From assembly GCF_001718415.1 (NCBI RefSeq), contig NZ_CP013378.1, forward strand, positions 1,426,001 through 1,490,000: a DNA stretch of 64,000 nt, read 5' to 3'. Of the stretch, positions 8,216 through 17,142 are shown piece after piece; the first letter of the stretch is position 1, and the number at the start of each line of letters is the position of its first letter. This DNA comes from Burkholderia pseudomultivorans. Its GTDB lineage: Bacteria; Pseudomonadota; Gammaproteobacteria; Burkholderiales; Burkholderiaceae. A program made the position numbers and the translations under genes. The notes below the pieces were generated by a model. That model saw nothing but the letters and a program-made list of their open reading frames with translations. It did not search any database and was not told where the DNA came from.

Positions 8216-11200
8216 TCAACCTTCCTGTTCGTGGGTGGCGGCGGCGCGCTTCCTGCCCGATGCGAGCCATGCCGAGAGACGTTCCTGCACGCTCATCACG
8301 AACACGAAGAACACCGGAACGAAGAAAATGGCCAGCACGGTGGCGGCGATCATGCCGCCCAGCACGCCGGTGCCGATCGCGTGCTGCGTCTCCGAGCTCG
8401 CGCCGGAGGCGATGACGAGCGGCACCACGCCGAGCCCGAACGCGAGCGAGGTCATCAGGATCGGGCGCAGGCGCAGCTTCGACGACTGCACGGCCGCCTC
8501 GATCAGCCCCTTGCCTTCCTCGCGCAACTGCTTTGCGAATTCGACGATCAGGATCGCGTTCTTGGCCGACAGACCGATCACGGTGATCATCCCGACCTTG
8601 AAGAACACGTCGTTCGGCAGGCCGCGCAGCATCACCGCGGCGAGTGCGCCGATCAGCCCGAGCGGCACCACGAGCATCACCGACAACGGAATCGCCCAGC
8701 TCTCGTAGAGCGCCGCCAGCACCAGGAACACGACGACCATCGACAGCGCCATCAGCATCGGCGCCTGCGAGGCCGATTCGCGCTCCTGCAGCGACTGGCC
8801 GGTCCACGCGACCGTGAAGCCGGGCGGCAACTGCGCGGCCAGACGTTCCATCTCGGCCATCGCCGCGCCGCTCGAGTGGCCGGGCGCGGCGCCGCCGGAG
8901 ATCCGCGCGGACGGGTAGCCCTGGAAACGCACCAGTTGGAGCGGCGTCTCCGACCAGACCGGATGCACGACTTCCGACAGCGGCACCATGCCGCCGGCCG
9001 CATTGCGCACATAGAGCTTCATCACGTTGTCGATCTGCATGCGGGCCGGCGCATCGGCCTGGATGATCACCTGCTGCATGCGGCCCGCGTTCGGGAAGTC
9101 GTTCACATAGGTCGAGCCCATCGCGGCCGACAACGTGTCGCTGATGGTCGTGAACGACACGCCGAGCGCTTCGGCCTTGTCGCGGTCGATCTCCAGCTTC
9201 ACGCTCGTGCCGGCCGGCAGGCTGTCCGGATAGACGCCCGTCACGACCTTGCTTTGCGCGGCGAGTTCGAGCAGCTTCGCCTCGGCTGCCTTGAGTGCGG
9301 CGTAGCCCTGGTTCGCGCGATCCTGCAGGCGCATCGTGAATCCCGAACTGGTGCCGAGCTCGTCGATCGCCGGCGGCAACAGGCTCATGACCGTGCCTTC
9401 GGTCACGCCACCCATCGCGGCCTGCGCGCGCATCGCTTCTTCGGTCGAGGACGAGCCCTCGCGCTTGTTCCAGTCCTTGAGCACCGCGTAGTTCAGCGCC
9501 GCGTTCGGACCGAGGCCGGAGAAGCCGTAGCCGATGATCGAGATGCTCGACTGGATCGCCGGACGCGACGCGAGATGCTTTTCGAGCGTCTTGACCACAT
9601 CACCCGTGCGCTCGACGGTCGAATCGGCCGGCAGCAGGAAGCCGGTCATGAAGTAGCCCTGGTCTTCCTCGGGCAGGAACGACGACGGCAGCATGCGGAA
9701 GCCGAACACCAGCGCAATCGAGATCGCAACGAACAGCAGCATCACGCGACCGGTGCGACCGACCAGGCGGCCGACGCGCGTCTCGTACCATTGCGTCAGG
9801 CGATCGAAGCGACGGTTGAACCAGCCGAAGAAGCCGCGTTTCTCATGGTGCCCATGCTCGATCGGCTTGAGCATCGTTGCGCACAGGGCCGGCGTCAGCG
9901 TCAGCGCGAGCAGGGCGGAGAACAGGATCGACACGGCCATCGACAGCGTGAACTGCTGATAGATCACGCCGACCGAGCCGCTCGACATTGCCATCGGCAG
10001 GAACACGGCCGTCAGCACCAGCGTGATGCCGATGATTGCGCCGGTGATTTCCTTCATGGCCTTGAGCGTCGCGTCCTTCGGCGACAAGCCTTCTTCCACC
10101 ATCAGGCGTTCGACGTTCTCGACCACGACGATCGCATCGTCGACGATGATGCCGATCGCGAGCACCATGCCGAACATCGTCAGCACGTTGATCGAGAAGC
10201 CGGTCAGCAGCATGACCGTGAAGGTGCCGAGCATCGCGACCGGCGCGACGATCGCCGGGATCAGCGTGTAGCGCACGTTCTGCAGGAACAGGTACATCAC
10301 CAGGAACACGAGCACCATTGCCTCGAGCAGCGTGTGCACGACCTTCTCGATCGAGATCTTCACGAACGGCGCGGTGTCGAACGGAATCGAGTAGGTCATG
10401 CCGGCCGGCATCGTCTTCGCGATCATGTCCAGCTGGTCGCGCACGGCCTGCGCGGTCTTCACCGCGTTGGCGCCCGGCGCGAGCTGCACGCCCGCGAAGG
10501 TGGCGGGTTTGCCGTTTTCGCTGTTGACGAAGGTGAACGACTGCGGGCCGAGTTCGACGCGCGCGACATCGCCAAGCACGACCTTCGAGCCGTTCGCGTT
10601 CGCGCGCAGCACGATCTTCGCGAACTGCTCGGGCGTCGTCAGCTGGCCTTGCGCGGTGAGCGGCACCGTCACGCGCTGGCCGGGCAGCGCGGGCGCCGCA
10701 CCGAGGCTGCCCGGCGCGATCTGCACGTTCTGCTGGCTGACGGCCGTCGTCAGGTCGTTCATCGACAGGCCGTAGGTGATCAGCTTCTGCGGATCGACCC
10801 AGATGCGCATCGCCTGTTCGGAGCCGAACAGCTGGACCTTGCCGACGCCCTCGACGCGGCGCAGGTCCTCGACGACGTTGCGCGCCATGTAGTCCGCGAG
10901 TGCGTTCTCGTCGTAGCGGCCGCTCTCCGACTTCAGGCCGACGAACAACAGGAATCCGGTGGCGGCCGATTGCACGATCACGCCGTTCTGCCGCACGACG
11001 GGCGGCAGGCGCGGCTCGACCGACTTGAGCTTGTTCTGCACGTCGACCTGCGCCATCGCCGGATCGGTGCCCGGCTTGAAGGTGACGGTGATCTGCGCCT
11101 GACCGGAGGTATCGGCCGACGATTCGAAGTACAGCAGGTTGCGCACACCGGACAGCTCGCGCTCGATGAGGCTCAGCACGCTGTCGCTCATCGTCTGCGG

Positions 11201-11359
11201 CGTGGCGCCCGGATAGGTGGCGGTAATGGTGACGGTCGGCGGCGCGACCGACGGATAGCGCGCGACCGGCAACTCGGGGATCGCGATCAGGCCGAGCAGG
11301 ATGATGAACAGGGCGATCACCCATGCGAACACCGGCCGTCGGATGAAGAATTGAGACAT
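8216..11359 (-). CDS. RND multidrug efflux transporter (AcrB/MexB type, HAE1)
   Basis: The 1047-residue inner membrane pump begins MSQFFIRRPVFAWVIA, the standard HAE1 N-terminus. It has the twelve-helix RND layout with two large periplasmic loops, and the proton relay Asp pair in TM4 (IIVDDAIVVVENVERL). Length is normal for the family. It exports drugs, dyes or solvents using the proton gradient together with the MFP and OMF products encoded on either side. The ATG at 11359 is 21 codons inside the longest open frame and matches the family start. Substrates cannot be read from sequence. Confidence 0.96.
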   Translation of the reverse strand: MSQFFIRRPVFAWVIALFIILLGLIAIPELPVARYPSVAPPTVTITATYPGATPQTMSDSVLSLIERELSGVRNLLYFESSADTSGQAQITVTFKPGTDPAMAQVDVQNKLKSVEPRLPPVVRQNGVIVQSAATGFLLFVGLKSESGRYDENALADYMARNVVEDLRRVEGVGKVQLFGSEQAMRIWVDPQKLITYGLSMNDLTTAVSQQNVQIAPGSLGAAPALPGQRVTVPLTAQGQLTTPEQFAKIVLRANANGSKVVLGDVARVELGPQSFTFVNSENGKPATFAGVQLAPGANAVKTAQAVRDQLDMIAKTMPAGMTYSIPFDTAPFVKISIEKVVHTLLEAMVLVFLVMYLFLQNVRYTLIPAIVAPVAMLGTFTVMLLTGFSINVLTMFGMVLAIGIIVDDAIVVVENVERLMVEEGLSPKDATLKAMKEITGAIIGITLVLTAVFLPMAMSSGSVGVIYQQFTLSMAVSILFSALLALTLTPALCATMLKPIEHGHHEKRGFFGWFNRRFDRLTQWYETRVGRLVGRTGRVMLLFVAISIALVFGFRMLPSSFLPEEDQGYFMTGFLLPADSTVERTGDVVKTLEKHLASRPAIQSSISIIGYGFSGLGPNAALNYAVLKDWNKREGSSSTEEAMRAQAAMGGVTEGTVMSLLPPAIDELGTSSGFTMRLQDRANQGYAALKAAEAKLLELAAQSKVVTGVYPDSLPAGTSVKLEIDRDKAEALGVSFTTISDTLSAAMGSTYVNDFPNAGRMQQVIIQADAPARMQIDNVMKLYVRNAAGGMVPLSEVVHPVWSETPLQLVRFQGYPSARISGGAAPGHSSGAAMAEMERLAAQLPPGFTVAWTGQSLQERESASQAPMLMALSMVVVFLVLAALYESWAIPLSVMLVVPLGLIGALAAVMLRGLPNDVFFKVGMITVIGLSAKNAILIVEFAKQLREEGKGLIEAAVQSSKLRLRPILMTSLAFGLGVVPLVIASGASSETQHAIGTGVLGGMIAATVLAIFFVPVFFVFVMSVQERLSAWLASGRKRAAATHEQEG

Positions 11360-11379
11360 GACTGGATGCTCCGCGTGAC

Positions 11380-12540
11380 TCAGTGCGACGAGGCGGTCGT
11401 GACCGCCGTGGGCGCCTGCCACGGGCTCGCCGCGACGGGCGCGCCTTCGCTCAGGCGCTCCATGCCTTCGACCACGACCTTCTGTCCGGCCTGCAGCCCC
11501 GACTTGATGCGGTAATTGCGGTTCGACAGTTCGCCGACTTCGACGGCCTTCAGGTGGGCCGTACCCTTGGCGTCGAGCACCCAGACCTGCGGCTTGCCGC
11601 CGGCGCGGACGATTGCCTGCTGCGGTACGGTCAGCGCGTGGTCGTAGTGCGCGCGCGGGATGCGGGCACGCACGTACATGCCCGGCAGAAGCTCGCGCCT
11701 CGGGTTGTCGACGAGCACGCGCACGAGCACGTCGCCGGTGCCGGGATCGACGTTGACGCCCGAGAACAGCATGCGGCCCTTCACGTCGTAGCGCGAGTCG
11801 TCGGCGCGCAGCACGTCGACCGGCACGCCATTGGCGTCCGACGCTTGCGGCTGCGCCGCGAGCGCGCCGCGCAGCGCGTCGAGCGACGCGGCCGGCTGGC
11901 GCACGTCCACGTAGACCTGGTCGATCTGCTGGATGCGCGCCATCGGCTGGCTGTCGCTGCTCGACACCAGCGCACCTTCGGTCACGAGCGCCTGGTCGAT
12001 GCGGCCGGCGATCGGCGCTTCGACGGTCGCGAACTTCAGGTCGAGCTGGCGGCGCGCGAGCGTCGCGCGGGCCTGCGCGACGTCGGCCGCGGCCTGGTCG
12101 CGTTGCGATACGGCGTCGTCGTACACCTGGCGGCTGATCGCATCGGCCTCGACGAGCGGCTTGAAGCGCGCCGTCTGCACCTTTGCGCGGTCAAGCGCGG
12201 CCTGCGCGCGCTGCAGCGATGCGGCGGCGGTGTCCATTTCGGCTTTGAACGGCGCGGGATTGATCTGGAACAGCGGCTGCCCGATACGGACTTCGGTACC
12301 TTGCTCGAACAGTCGGCGCTGGACGATGCCGCTCACCTGCGGCCGGATCTCGGCGATCCGCACGGCCGCGACGCGGCCCGGCAGGTCTTCGGTCACGTCG
12401 AGGCGCGAGGCGGTCAGCGTCATCGCCGCCACCGGCGTGGGCGGTGCGGCAGCCGGTTGCTCGGCGGGCCCGCAACCCGCCAGCATCGCCGCCACCAGCG
12501 CGCAGACGGCGCCGTGGCAGCATCGTTTCTGATTCTTCAT
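11380..12540 (-). CDS. RND efflux periplasmic adaptor (AcrA/MexA type lipoprotein)
   Basis: The 386-residue protein has a lipoprotein signal ending LAAMLAGCGP, then the membrane fusion order: barrel-sandwich half (LPGRVAAVRIAEIRPQVSG), an alpha-helical hairpin at about residues 95-165, the second lipoyl half (FATVEAPIAGRID), and a beta-barrel plus membrane-proximal domain. It bridges the RND pump and outer membrane duct. It is the first gene of the minus-strand efflux operon, 20 bp before the pump gene. A divergent gene starts at 12780, so the 240-bp gap between holds the operon promoter. Confidence 0.95.
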   Translation of the reverse strand: MKNQKRCCHGAVCALVAAMLAGCGPAEQPAAAPPTPVAAMTLTASRLDVTEDLPGRVAAVRIAEIRPQVSGIVQRRLFEQGTEVRIGQPLFQINPAPFKAEMDTAAASLQRAQAALDRAKVQTARFKPLVEADAISRQVYDDAVSQRDQAAADVAQARATLARRQLDLKFATVEAPIAGRIDQALVTEGALVSSSDSQPMARIQQIDQVYVDVRQPAASLDALRGALAAQPQASDANGVPVDVLRADDSRYDVKGRMLFSGVNVDPGTGDVLVRVLVDNPRRELLPGMYVRARIPRAHYDHALTVPQQAIVRAGGKPQVWVLDAKGTAHLKAVEVGELSNRNYRIKSGLQAGQKVVVEGMERLSEGAPVAASPWQAPTAVTTASSH

Positions 12541-12779
12541 GTGGACTCCATCGGACGCGGGCACCCGACGGCCCGCATTTTCGGTTCGCAGTCTGCGTGC
12601 GCCCGATGGATTTTTTTATGCGGAAAGATGGAGATTCGATGGAGGGCGGGAAAGGGAAACCGGCGACGACGCGCGGCCGTCGTTCTCCGGGGCCCCGTCG
12701 TCGAGGCCGCGCGTATCTGGGAAAATGCGCGAGCGGCCGACGGTTCGGGGCAACGGCACAGAACGCCACAGGTGAAGAA

Positions 12780-13466
12780 ATGAGCGACGACGAAGAACGT
12801 TCGTTTGACAGGGAAAGCCGCTTCTGGCGGTGGCCGCCGATGAAATGGTGGATCCGCGGGCACGGCCGCGACGGCTATTCGTTCCGTTTGCTGCTGGTGC
12901 CGCTGGTCGTCGTGTTCGTGCTCGAATTTGTCTGCGTCATGGTCGATGCGCTGTACAGCGGCATCGCCATCAGTGCGGCCGCGACGCTGTCCCTCGGCTT
13001 CGCCGGGTTCCACGGCGCGCAACACGAATGGCTCATAAGCTCCCCGACGACGCGAGCGCTCGTGAAGGCGCGCACGAAGAAGACAGCCGAGCGGTTCTCG
13101 TCGCTCGGCGTGGGCGCGACCGTCCTCGCGATCTTCGTCTCGGCGACGTCGCTGTCGCTCGTCTTGTCGGGTCAGCCGATGCTCGACAGCGTGTCGAAGG
13201 ACGCGGTGTCGATCTTCATTGCACTGGTGTTCCTGCCGGTCTATGTGTCCGGCGCGGTGCGCAAGCTCGCCGTGGCACGGATCGAGGAACTGGAAGCGCT
13301 GCGCAGCGCCGCCGTCGGCACGAAGCTGAAATTCGACCGGGCCGGGGCGGTGCGTGCAGTCGTCGTGTGTGGCGCGGCCGGGAAAGCGACGGTGTCGGTG
13401 CGGGAATACGTGGTGCTCGGTTTCAGCCCGCCGCTCGAACAGCTCGGCGGCGAACCGCGCGGGTGA
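12780..13466 (+). CDS. Hypothetical membrane protein
   Basis: I do not recognise this 228-residue protein. It has a charged N-terminus rich in Trp and Arg (residues 1-33), then hydrophobic segments at about residues 34-57, 59-77 and, after a polar stretch, 105-130 and 140-160, so it is probably a four-helix inner membrane protein with a cytosolic tail of about 60 residues. It is the only plus-strand gene in an otherwise minus-strand efflux and two-component region, diverging from the adaptor gene and converging on the kinase gene. Codon use matches the neighbours. A function in the efflux or stress response is only suggested by position. Confidence 0.65.
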   Translation: MSDDEERSFDRESRFWRWPPMKWWIRGHGRDGYSFRLLLVPLVVVFVLEFVCVMVDALYSGIAISAAATLSLGFAGFHGAQHEWLISSPTTRALVKARTKKTAERFSSLGVGATVLAIFVSATSLSLVLSGQPMLDSVSKDAVSIFIALVFLPVYVSGAVRKLAVARIEELEALRSAAVGTKLKFDRAGAVRAVVVCGAAGKATVSVREYVVLGFSPPLEQLGGEPRG

Positions 13467-13481
13467 CGGTTCGCAGCGGTA

Positions 13482-14567
13482 TCAAGCCGGAAAACGCTGA
13501 TGCGCCGGCGTGAGCGCGAGGTTGTCCGGCCACTGCAACTCGAAGCGCGTGCCGCCCGTGCCGGTCGGCTCGCACACGGCCTTACCCTGATGCGCCTGCG
13601 CGATCGCCGCGACGACGGCGAGCCCGAGACCGCTGCCGGCAGCCTGCGTATCGTCGATACGCCTGAACGCCTGGAACACGTGCGGCCGGAAATCGGCCGG
13701 GATGCCGGGGCCGTCGTCCTCGACGCGAAGCCGGCACATGCCGCCTTCGACGCGCGTGTGAATCCGGATCGCACCGGGCACCGCATGGCGGCGCGCGTTC
13801 TCTAGCAGCGCCAGCAGCGCCTGGCGAATGCGCACCGGGTCGCAGCGCATCTGCCGCGTATCGAGGTCGAACGCCGGATGCTGGCCGGCGGCCTGCAGCG
13901 CGTGCGCGAAGGCGTCGACGACCGCGCGCACCTCTTCGGCGAGATCCGTTTCGCGGATCTCGATGCTCAGGTGACCGCTGTCGGCGAGGCTGACCACGCG
14001 CAGATCCTCGATCAGCCGCGTAAATCCTTCGACCTGCGCGAGCAGGCTGCGATAGAGCGATTCGCTCGGCGTGAACACGCCTTCGGCGAGCCCCTGCAGG
14101 CGCCCGCGCAGCACGGTGACGGGCGTGCGCAGTTCATGCGCGATCGCCGCGTTCCAGAAGGCACGCTCTTCGGTGACGCGCTGCAGCTCGCTCGCGAGCG
14201 CGTTGAAATTGTCGGCGAGCAGCGCCGCTTCGCGCAGCGAACGATCGCCGGCGACGGCACGCGCGCCGAGGTCGCCGCGTGCGACGCGGCGGATGCCGTC
14301 CGTCACCGAGTTCAGCGGCTCGAGGATGCGCCGCGCGAGGTGGGTCGCGACGAACACGGACAGCCCGAGACCGACCGTCGTGGTCGCGATCAGCCAGACC
14401 CATTCGGGGCCGGTCGGCGTCCAGTCCGACAGGTTGAAGGCCGACGGCCGGTACATGTACAGCAGGTAATAGAACAGGTAGGCCGTCAGCACGAGCAGCA
14501 GCGTGACGCCAAACACCACCGCGCCCATCGTCAGCGCGATCTGGCGGCTCAGCCCGTCGAGCTTCAT
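13482..14567 (-). CDS. Sensor histidine kinase of an efflux-linked two-component system
   Basis: The 361-residue kinase starts at the ATG at 14567, which overlaps the stop of the response regulator gene (ATGA). It has two membrane helices (about 10-36 and 57-77) enclosing a short periplasmic loop of about 20 residues, a HAMP linker, the H-box AIAHELRTPV with His144, and HATPase motifs N (LLENARRHA), G1 (DDGPGIP), F and G2 (GSGLGLAVV). The very short periplasmic loop resembles BaeS- or SmeS-like kinases that sense signals in or near the membrane. It should phosphorylate the regulator encoded immediately upstream, and perhaps the paralogous one at 5967-6656. Confidence 0.93.
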   Translation of the reverse strand: MKLDGLSRQIALTMGAVVFGVTLLLVLTAYLFYYLLYMYRPSAFNLSDWTPTGPEWVWLIATTTVGLGLSVFVATHLARRILEPLNSVTDGIRRVARGDLGARAVAGDRSLREAALLADNFNALASELQRVTEERAFWNAAIAHELRTPVTVLRGRLQGLAEGVFTPSESLYRSLLAQVEGFTRLIEDLRVVSLADSGHLSIEIRETDLAEEVRAVVDAFAHALQAAGQHPAFDLDTRQMRCDPVRIRQALLALLENARRHAVPGAIRIHTRVEGGMCRLRVEDDGPGIPADFRPHVFQAFRRIDDTQAAGSGLGLAVVAAIAQAHQGKAVCEPTGTGGTRFELQWPDNLALTPAHQRFPA

Positions 14568-15301
14568 TCGCCGCTCCACAGCTTGTAGCCGACGCCGCGC
14601 ACGCTTGCCGGCACGCCTGTCACACCGAGATCGTCGAGCTTCTTGCGCAGCTTGCTGACGTGGCTGTCGACCGTGCGCTCCAGCGCATCGCCCTCCGGCA
14701 GGCAGGTCGCCATCAGTTCGGCGCGCGTGAATACGCGACGGGGCGCGCGCGCCAGTTGCGCGAGCAGCTTGAATTCGGTGAGCGTCAGCGCGAGCGTGTG
14801 GCGCGTGCCTTCGACCTCGACCGTCGCTTCGTGGCGTTCGAGGTCGATCTCGAACGGCGCGGCGCGCAGTACCGACTGTGCTTCGTCGCGCGGCGCGGCC
14901 ATCGAGCGACGCAGGACGGCCTGCGCGCGCGCAACGACCTCGGCCGGATTGAACGGCTTGACCACGTAGTCGTCGGCGCCGATGCGCAGGCCGGTGAGCT
15001 TGTCGACGTCCTGGTCGAGTGCGGTCAGCATGATGACGGGCGTGTCGCCGCGATGGCGGATCTCCGCGAGCACCTTCCAGCCGTCGACCTGTGGCATCTG
15101 CACGTCGAGCAGCACGAGGTCGGGCTTGATCGACAGGTGGAGTTCGAGCGCGCGGCGGCCGTCGGCCGCGTGCACGGTGCGCAGGCCGCTGCGTGCGAAG
15201 TAGGCGGTCAGGATCTCGGCGATTTCGGGTTCATCCTCGGCAATGAGGACGAGTGCCTGGGCACGCTGGCCGGCGCCGGAAAAGGAAGAATGATCGGGCA
15301 T
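14564..15301 (-). CDS. OmpR-family response regulator (pair of the 13482-14567 kinase)
   Basis: The 245-residue protein has an N-terminal tail of about 15 residues, a receiver with AEDE at 21-24, phosphoacceptor Asp66 (LVLLDVQMP), the conserved Lys of VVKPFNPAEV, and a winged-helix output domain ending RGVGYKLWSGE. The receiver shares EDEPEIAEIL and KPFNPAEVVAR with the regulator at 5967-6656, so the two look like paralogs. It is first in an operon with its kinase. The expected target is the MFP-RND-OMF operon downstream. Confidence 0.92.
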   Translation of the reverse strand: MPDHSSFSGAGQRAQALVLIAEDEPEIAEILTAYFARSGLRTVHAADGRRALELHLSIKPDLVLLDVQMPQVDGWKVLAEIRHRGDTPVIMLTALDQDVDKLTGLRIGADDYVVKPFNPAEVVARAQAVLRRSMAAPRDEAQSVLRAAPFEIDLERHEATVEVEGTRHTLALTLTEFKLLAQLARAPRRVFTRAELMATCLPEGDALERTVDSHVSKLRKKLDDLGVTGVPASVRGVGYKLWSGE

Positions 15302-15341
15302 GGCGGCTCGTTCGGATCCGTCGGTGTTTCATTGAGTCGCC

Positions 15342-15369
15342 ATACTACCGCATGGTTTGATCGCGTAAA
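15342..15369 (-). promoter_or_regulatory. Candidate promoter of the two-component operon
   Basis: Read on the minus strand, TTTACG (4/6) is followed after 16 bp by TAGTAT (4/6), 41 bp before the regulator start codon. It is the only promoter-like pair seen in the leader. Confidence 0.35.
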
Positions 15370-15855
15370 TGGAGGCGGGTGACGGCCTTGATGTTTGCGT
15401 CGCCGCTGGACGCCGATCGAAAATGGCGGACGCGATTCACGGCGTGGTGCCGACGCTCGAAAAACGCGGCCTTCAACGCCGTGTCGACTGCGCGTGGTCT
15501 TCGCTGAACCGATGGCTTTCGACAAGATGCTCGCCGGCGCATGGCACAAGGACGGCACACGAAACCACGACGAATCGAGCGCAGCGAATGCGCTCGCTGT
15601 TCTTCCATCGACGACCGACGGTTATCACGATCTCCAGCTTCGTGAGAAAGCCGGCGGAAAATGGCGCCGTACGTTCAAGTGGTCTGCAGCGGAGCGGCGT
15701 TATCGGTGAATGCACGAACCCGAGCCGTTCGGCGTTTAACGCGCTTGCAGCCGTCGCATGTCCGCGATGACGAAAAAGACGGTGATTGGGCTATCAACGA
15801 GCCTATCCGAAACCTTATGGGCGAGGCATAAACCGGCGACCAAGCAGCCACTTTT
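15370..15855. other. Gene-poor interval without a supported gene
   Basis: Several short open frames exist on both strands but none has a ribosome site, family motif or the third-position GC seen in neighbouring genes. GC is lower than in the flanks. It precedes a decayed transposase and is probably a scar of past insertions. Confidence 0.6.
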
Positions 15856-16143
15856 ATGCCACGCAAACGCAAGGAAGAAGTGACAATTGAACCGGGCAAG
15901 GGCTTGAACCTCGACCCGGAATGGATCAAGCAACGGGTATAAGGAACGCTGGACCGGGCGACGCTCAACGAGCGGTCGGCCGCGCTCAAGAAGGCGATCT
16001 TCGAGCGGGCGCCGGGTGGCGCGGCTACGAGAAGGGGCAGGGAGCCAAGCCGTCGGACAGCACGAACCACCGCCACGGCACCGCTCGCAAGCGCATCACG
16101 ACCGACGACGACCCGCTCGGCGACTTCGCCCACCCCCGATCGA
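15856..16143 (+). pseudogene. IS256-family (mutator-type) transposase remnant
   Basis: The frame from the ATG at 15856 reads MPRKRKEEVTIEPGKGLNLD and resembles the N-terminus of IS256-type transposases known in Burkholderia. A TAA interrupts it after WIKQRV. The frame resumes (GTLDRATLNERSAALKKAIFER) and then shifts at about 16010 into GYEKGQGAKPSDSTNHRHGT and RKRITTDDDPLGDF, which match the GYEKG...NxRNGxxRKxxxTDDGPL block of the family. Only the first third of the gene remains, and it stops at the end of the transketolase gene. The family call rests on memory of the motif, not on an alignment. Confidence 0.65.
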
Positions 16144-17142
16144 TCATACGAGCCATGTCCTGATGGACGCAGCCATGGTGACTGCCGAAATGCCATAGCG
16201 GTCGTGCAGCGTTGGCAGCGCGCCGGCATCGAGAAACGCGTCGGGCAGCGCGATCTGCCGGAACGTCGGCGTCACGCCCGCGCCGAGCAGCGTGCACGCC
16301 ACCGCTTCGCCCAGGCCGCCGATCACCGTGTGATTCTCCGCGACGATCACCATACGGCCCGTGCGCTTCGCTTCGCGCAGAATCGTGGCGGTATCGAGCG
16401 GCTTGATGGTCGGCACATGCAGCACACCGACGCCGATATTGTCCGCCTCCAGCAGCTTCGCGACTTCGAGCGAGCGCATCGTCATGAGCCCGGACGAGAT
16501 CAGCAGCACGTCGTTGCCGTCGCGCAGCAGCTTGGCCTTGCCGAGTTCGAACGTGTAGTCGTATTCGTCGAGCACGGCGGGCACGTTGCCGCGCAACAGG
16601 CGCGCGTACACCGGGCCTTCGTGTGCGGCGATGGCGGGTACCATCTGTTCGATATCGAGCGCGTCGCACGGATCGATGACTGTCATGTTCGGCATGGCGC
16701 GCATCAACGCGAGATCTTCGGCAGCCTGGTGGCTCGGACCGTAGCCGGTCGTCAGGCCGGGCAGTGCGGCAACGATCTTCACGTCGAGGTTGTCTTCGGC
16801 GATCGTCTGATGGATGAAGTCGTACGCGCGTCGCGTCGCGAACACCGCATACGTCGTCACGAACGGTTGCGCCCCTTCGTGCGCGAAGCCCGCTGCCGCG
16901 CCCATCAGCAATTGCTCGGCCATGCCCATCTGATAGTAACGCTCGGGAAATTCCTTCGCGAAGATGTGCAGGTCGGTGTACTTGCCGAGGTCGGCCGTCA
17001 TGCCGATCACGTCGGTCTTCGTGCGCGCCAGTTCGGCGAGTGCATGGCCGAACGGCGCGGAACGCGTCAGTTGGCCTTCGGCCGCGATCGACGCGATCAT
17101 CGCGGAGGTTTTCAGGCGCGGTTTCTTTTCGACGGTGCTCAT
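16144..17142 (-). CDS. Transketolase, C-terminal subunit (split type)
   Basis: The 332-residue protein corresponds to the pyrimidine-binding and C-terminal domains of transketolase or DXS-like enzymes: the TPP-activating Glu lies in YYQMGMAEQLLMGAAAG, followed by a Transket_pyr domain and a C-terminal domain from about residue 200 (LLISSGLMTMRSLEVAK). Its ATG overlaps the stop of the N-terminal subunit gene (ATGA). Together the two make a full thiamine-diphosphate transketolase that moves two-carbon ketol units. The ATG at 17142 matches homolog starts better than the longer frame. The stop abuts the transposase relic, so the last few residues could be altered. Confidence 0.9.
   Translation of the reverse strand: MSTVEKKPRLKTSAMIASIAAEGQLTRSAPFGHALAELARTKTDVIGMTADLGKYTDLHIFAKEFPERYYQMGMAEQLLMGAAAGFAHEGAQPFVTTYAVFATRRAYDFIHQTIAEDNLDVKIVAALPGLTTGYGPSHQAAEDLALMRAMPNMTVIDPCDALDIEQMVPAIAAHEGPVYARLLRGNVPAVLDEYDYTFELGKAKLLRDGNDVLLISSGLMTMRSLEVAKLLEADNIGVGVLHVPTIKPLDTATILREAKRTGRMVIVAENHTVIGGLGEAVACTLLGAGVTPTFRQIALPDAFLDAGALPTLHDRYGISAVTMAASIRTWLV

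Noticed and set aside
8108..11515. A plus-strand open frame of 1135 codons opposite the RND pump
   Set aside because: Antisense shadow of a clear AcrB-type gene; composition is His/Arg/Asp-rich without domains.
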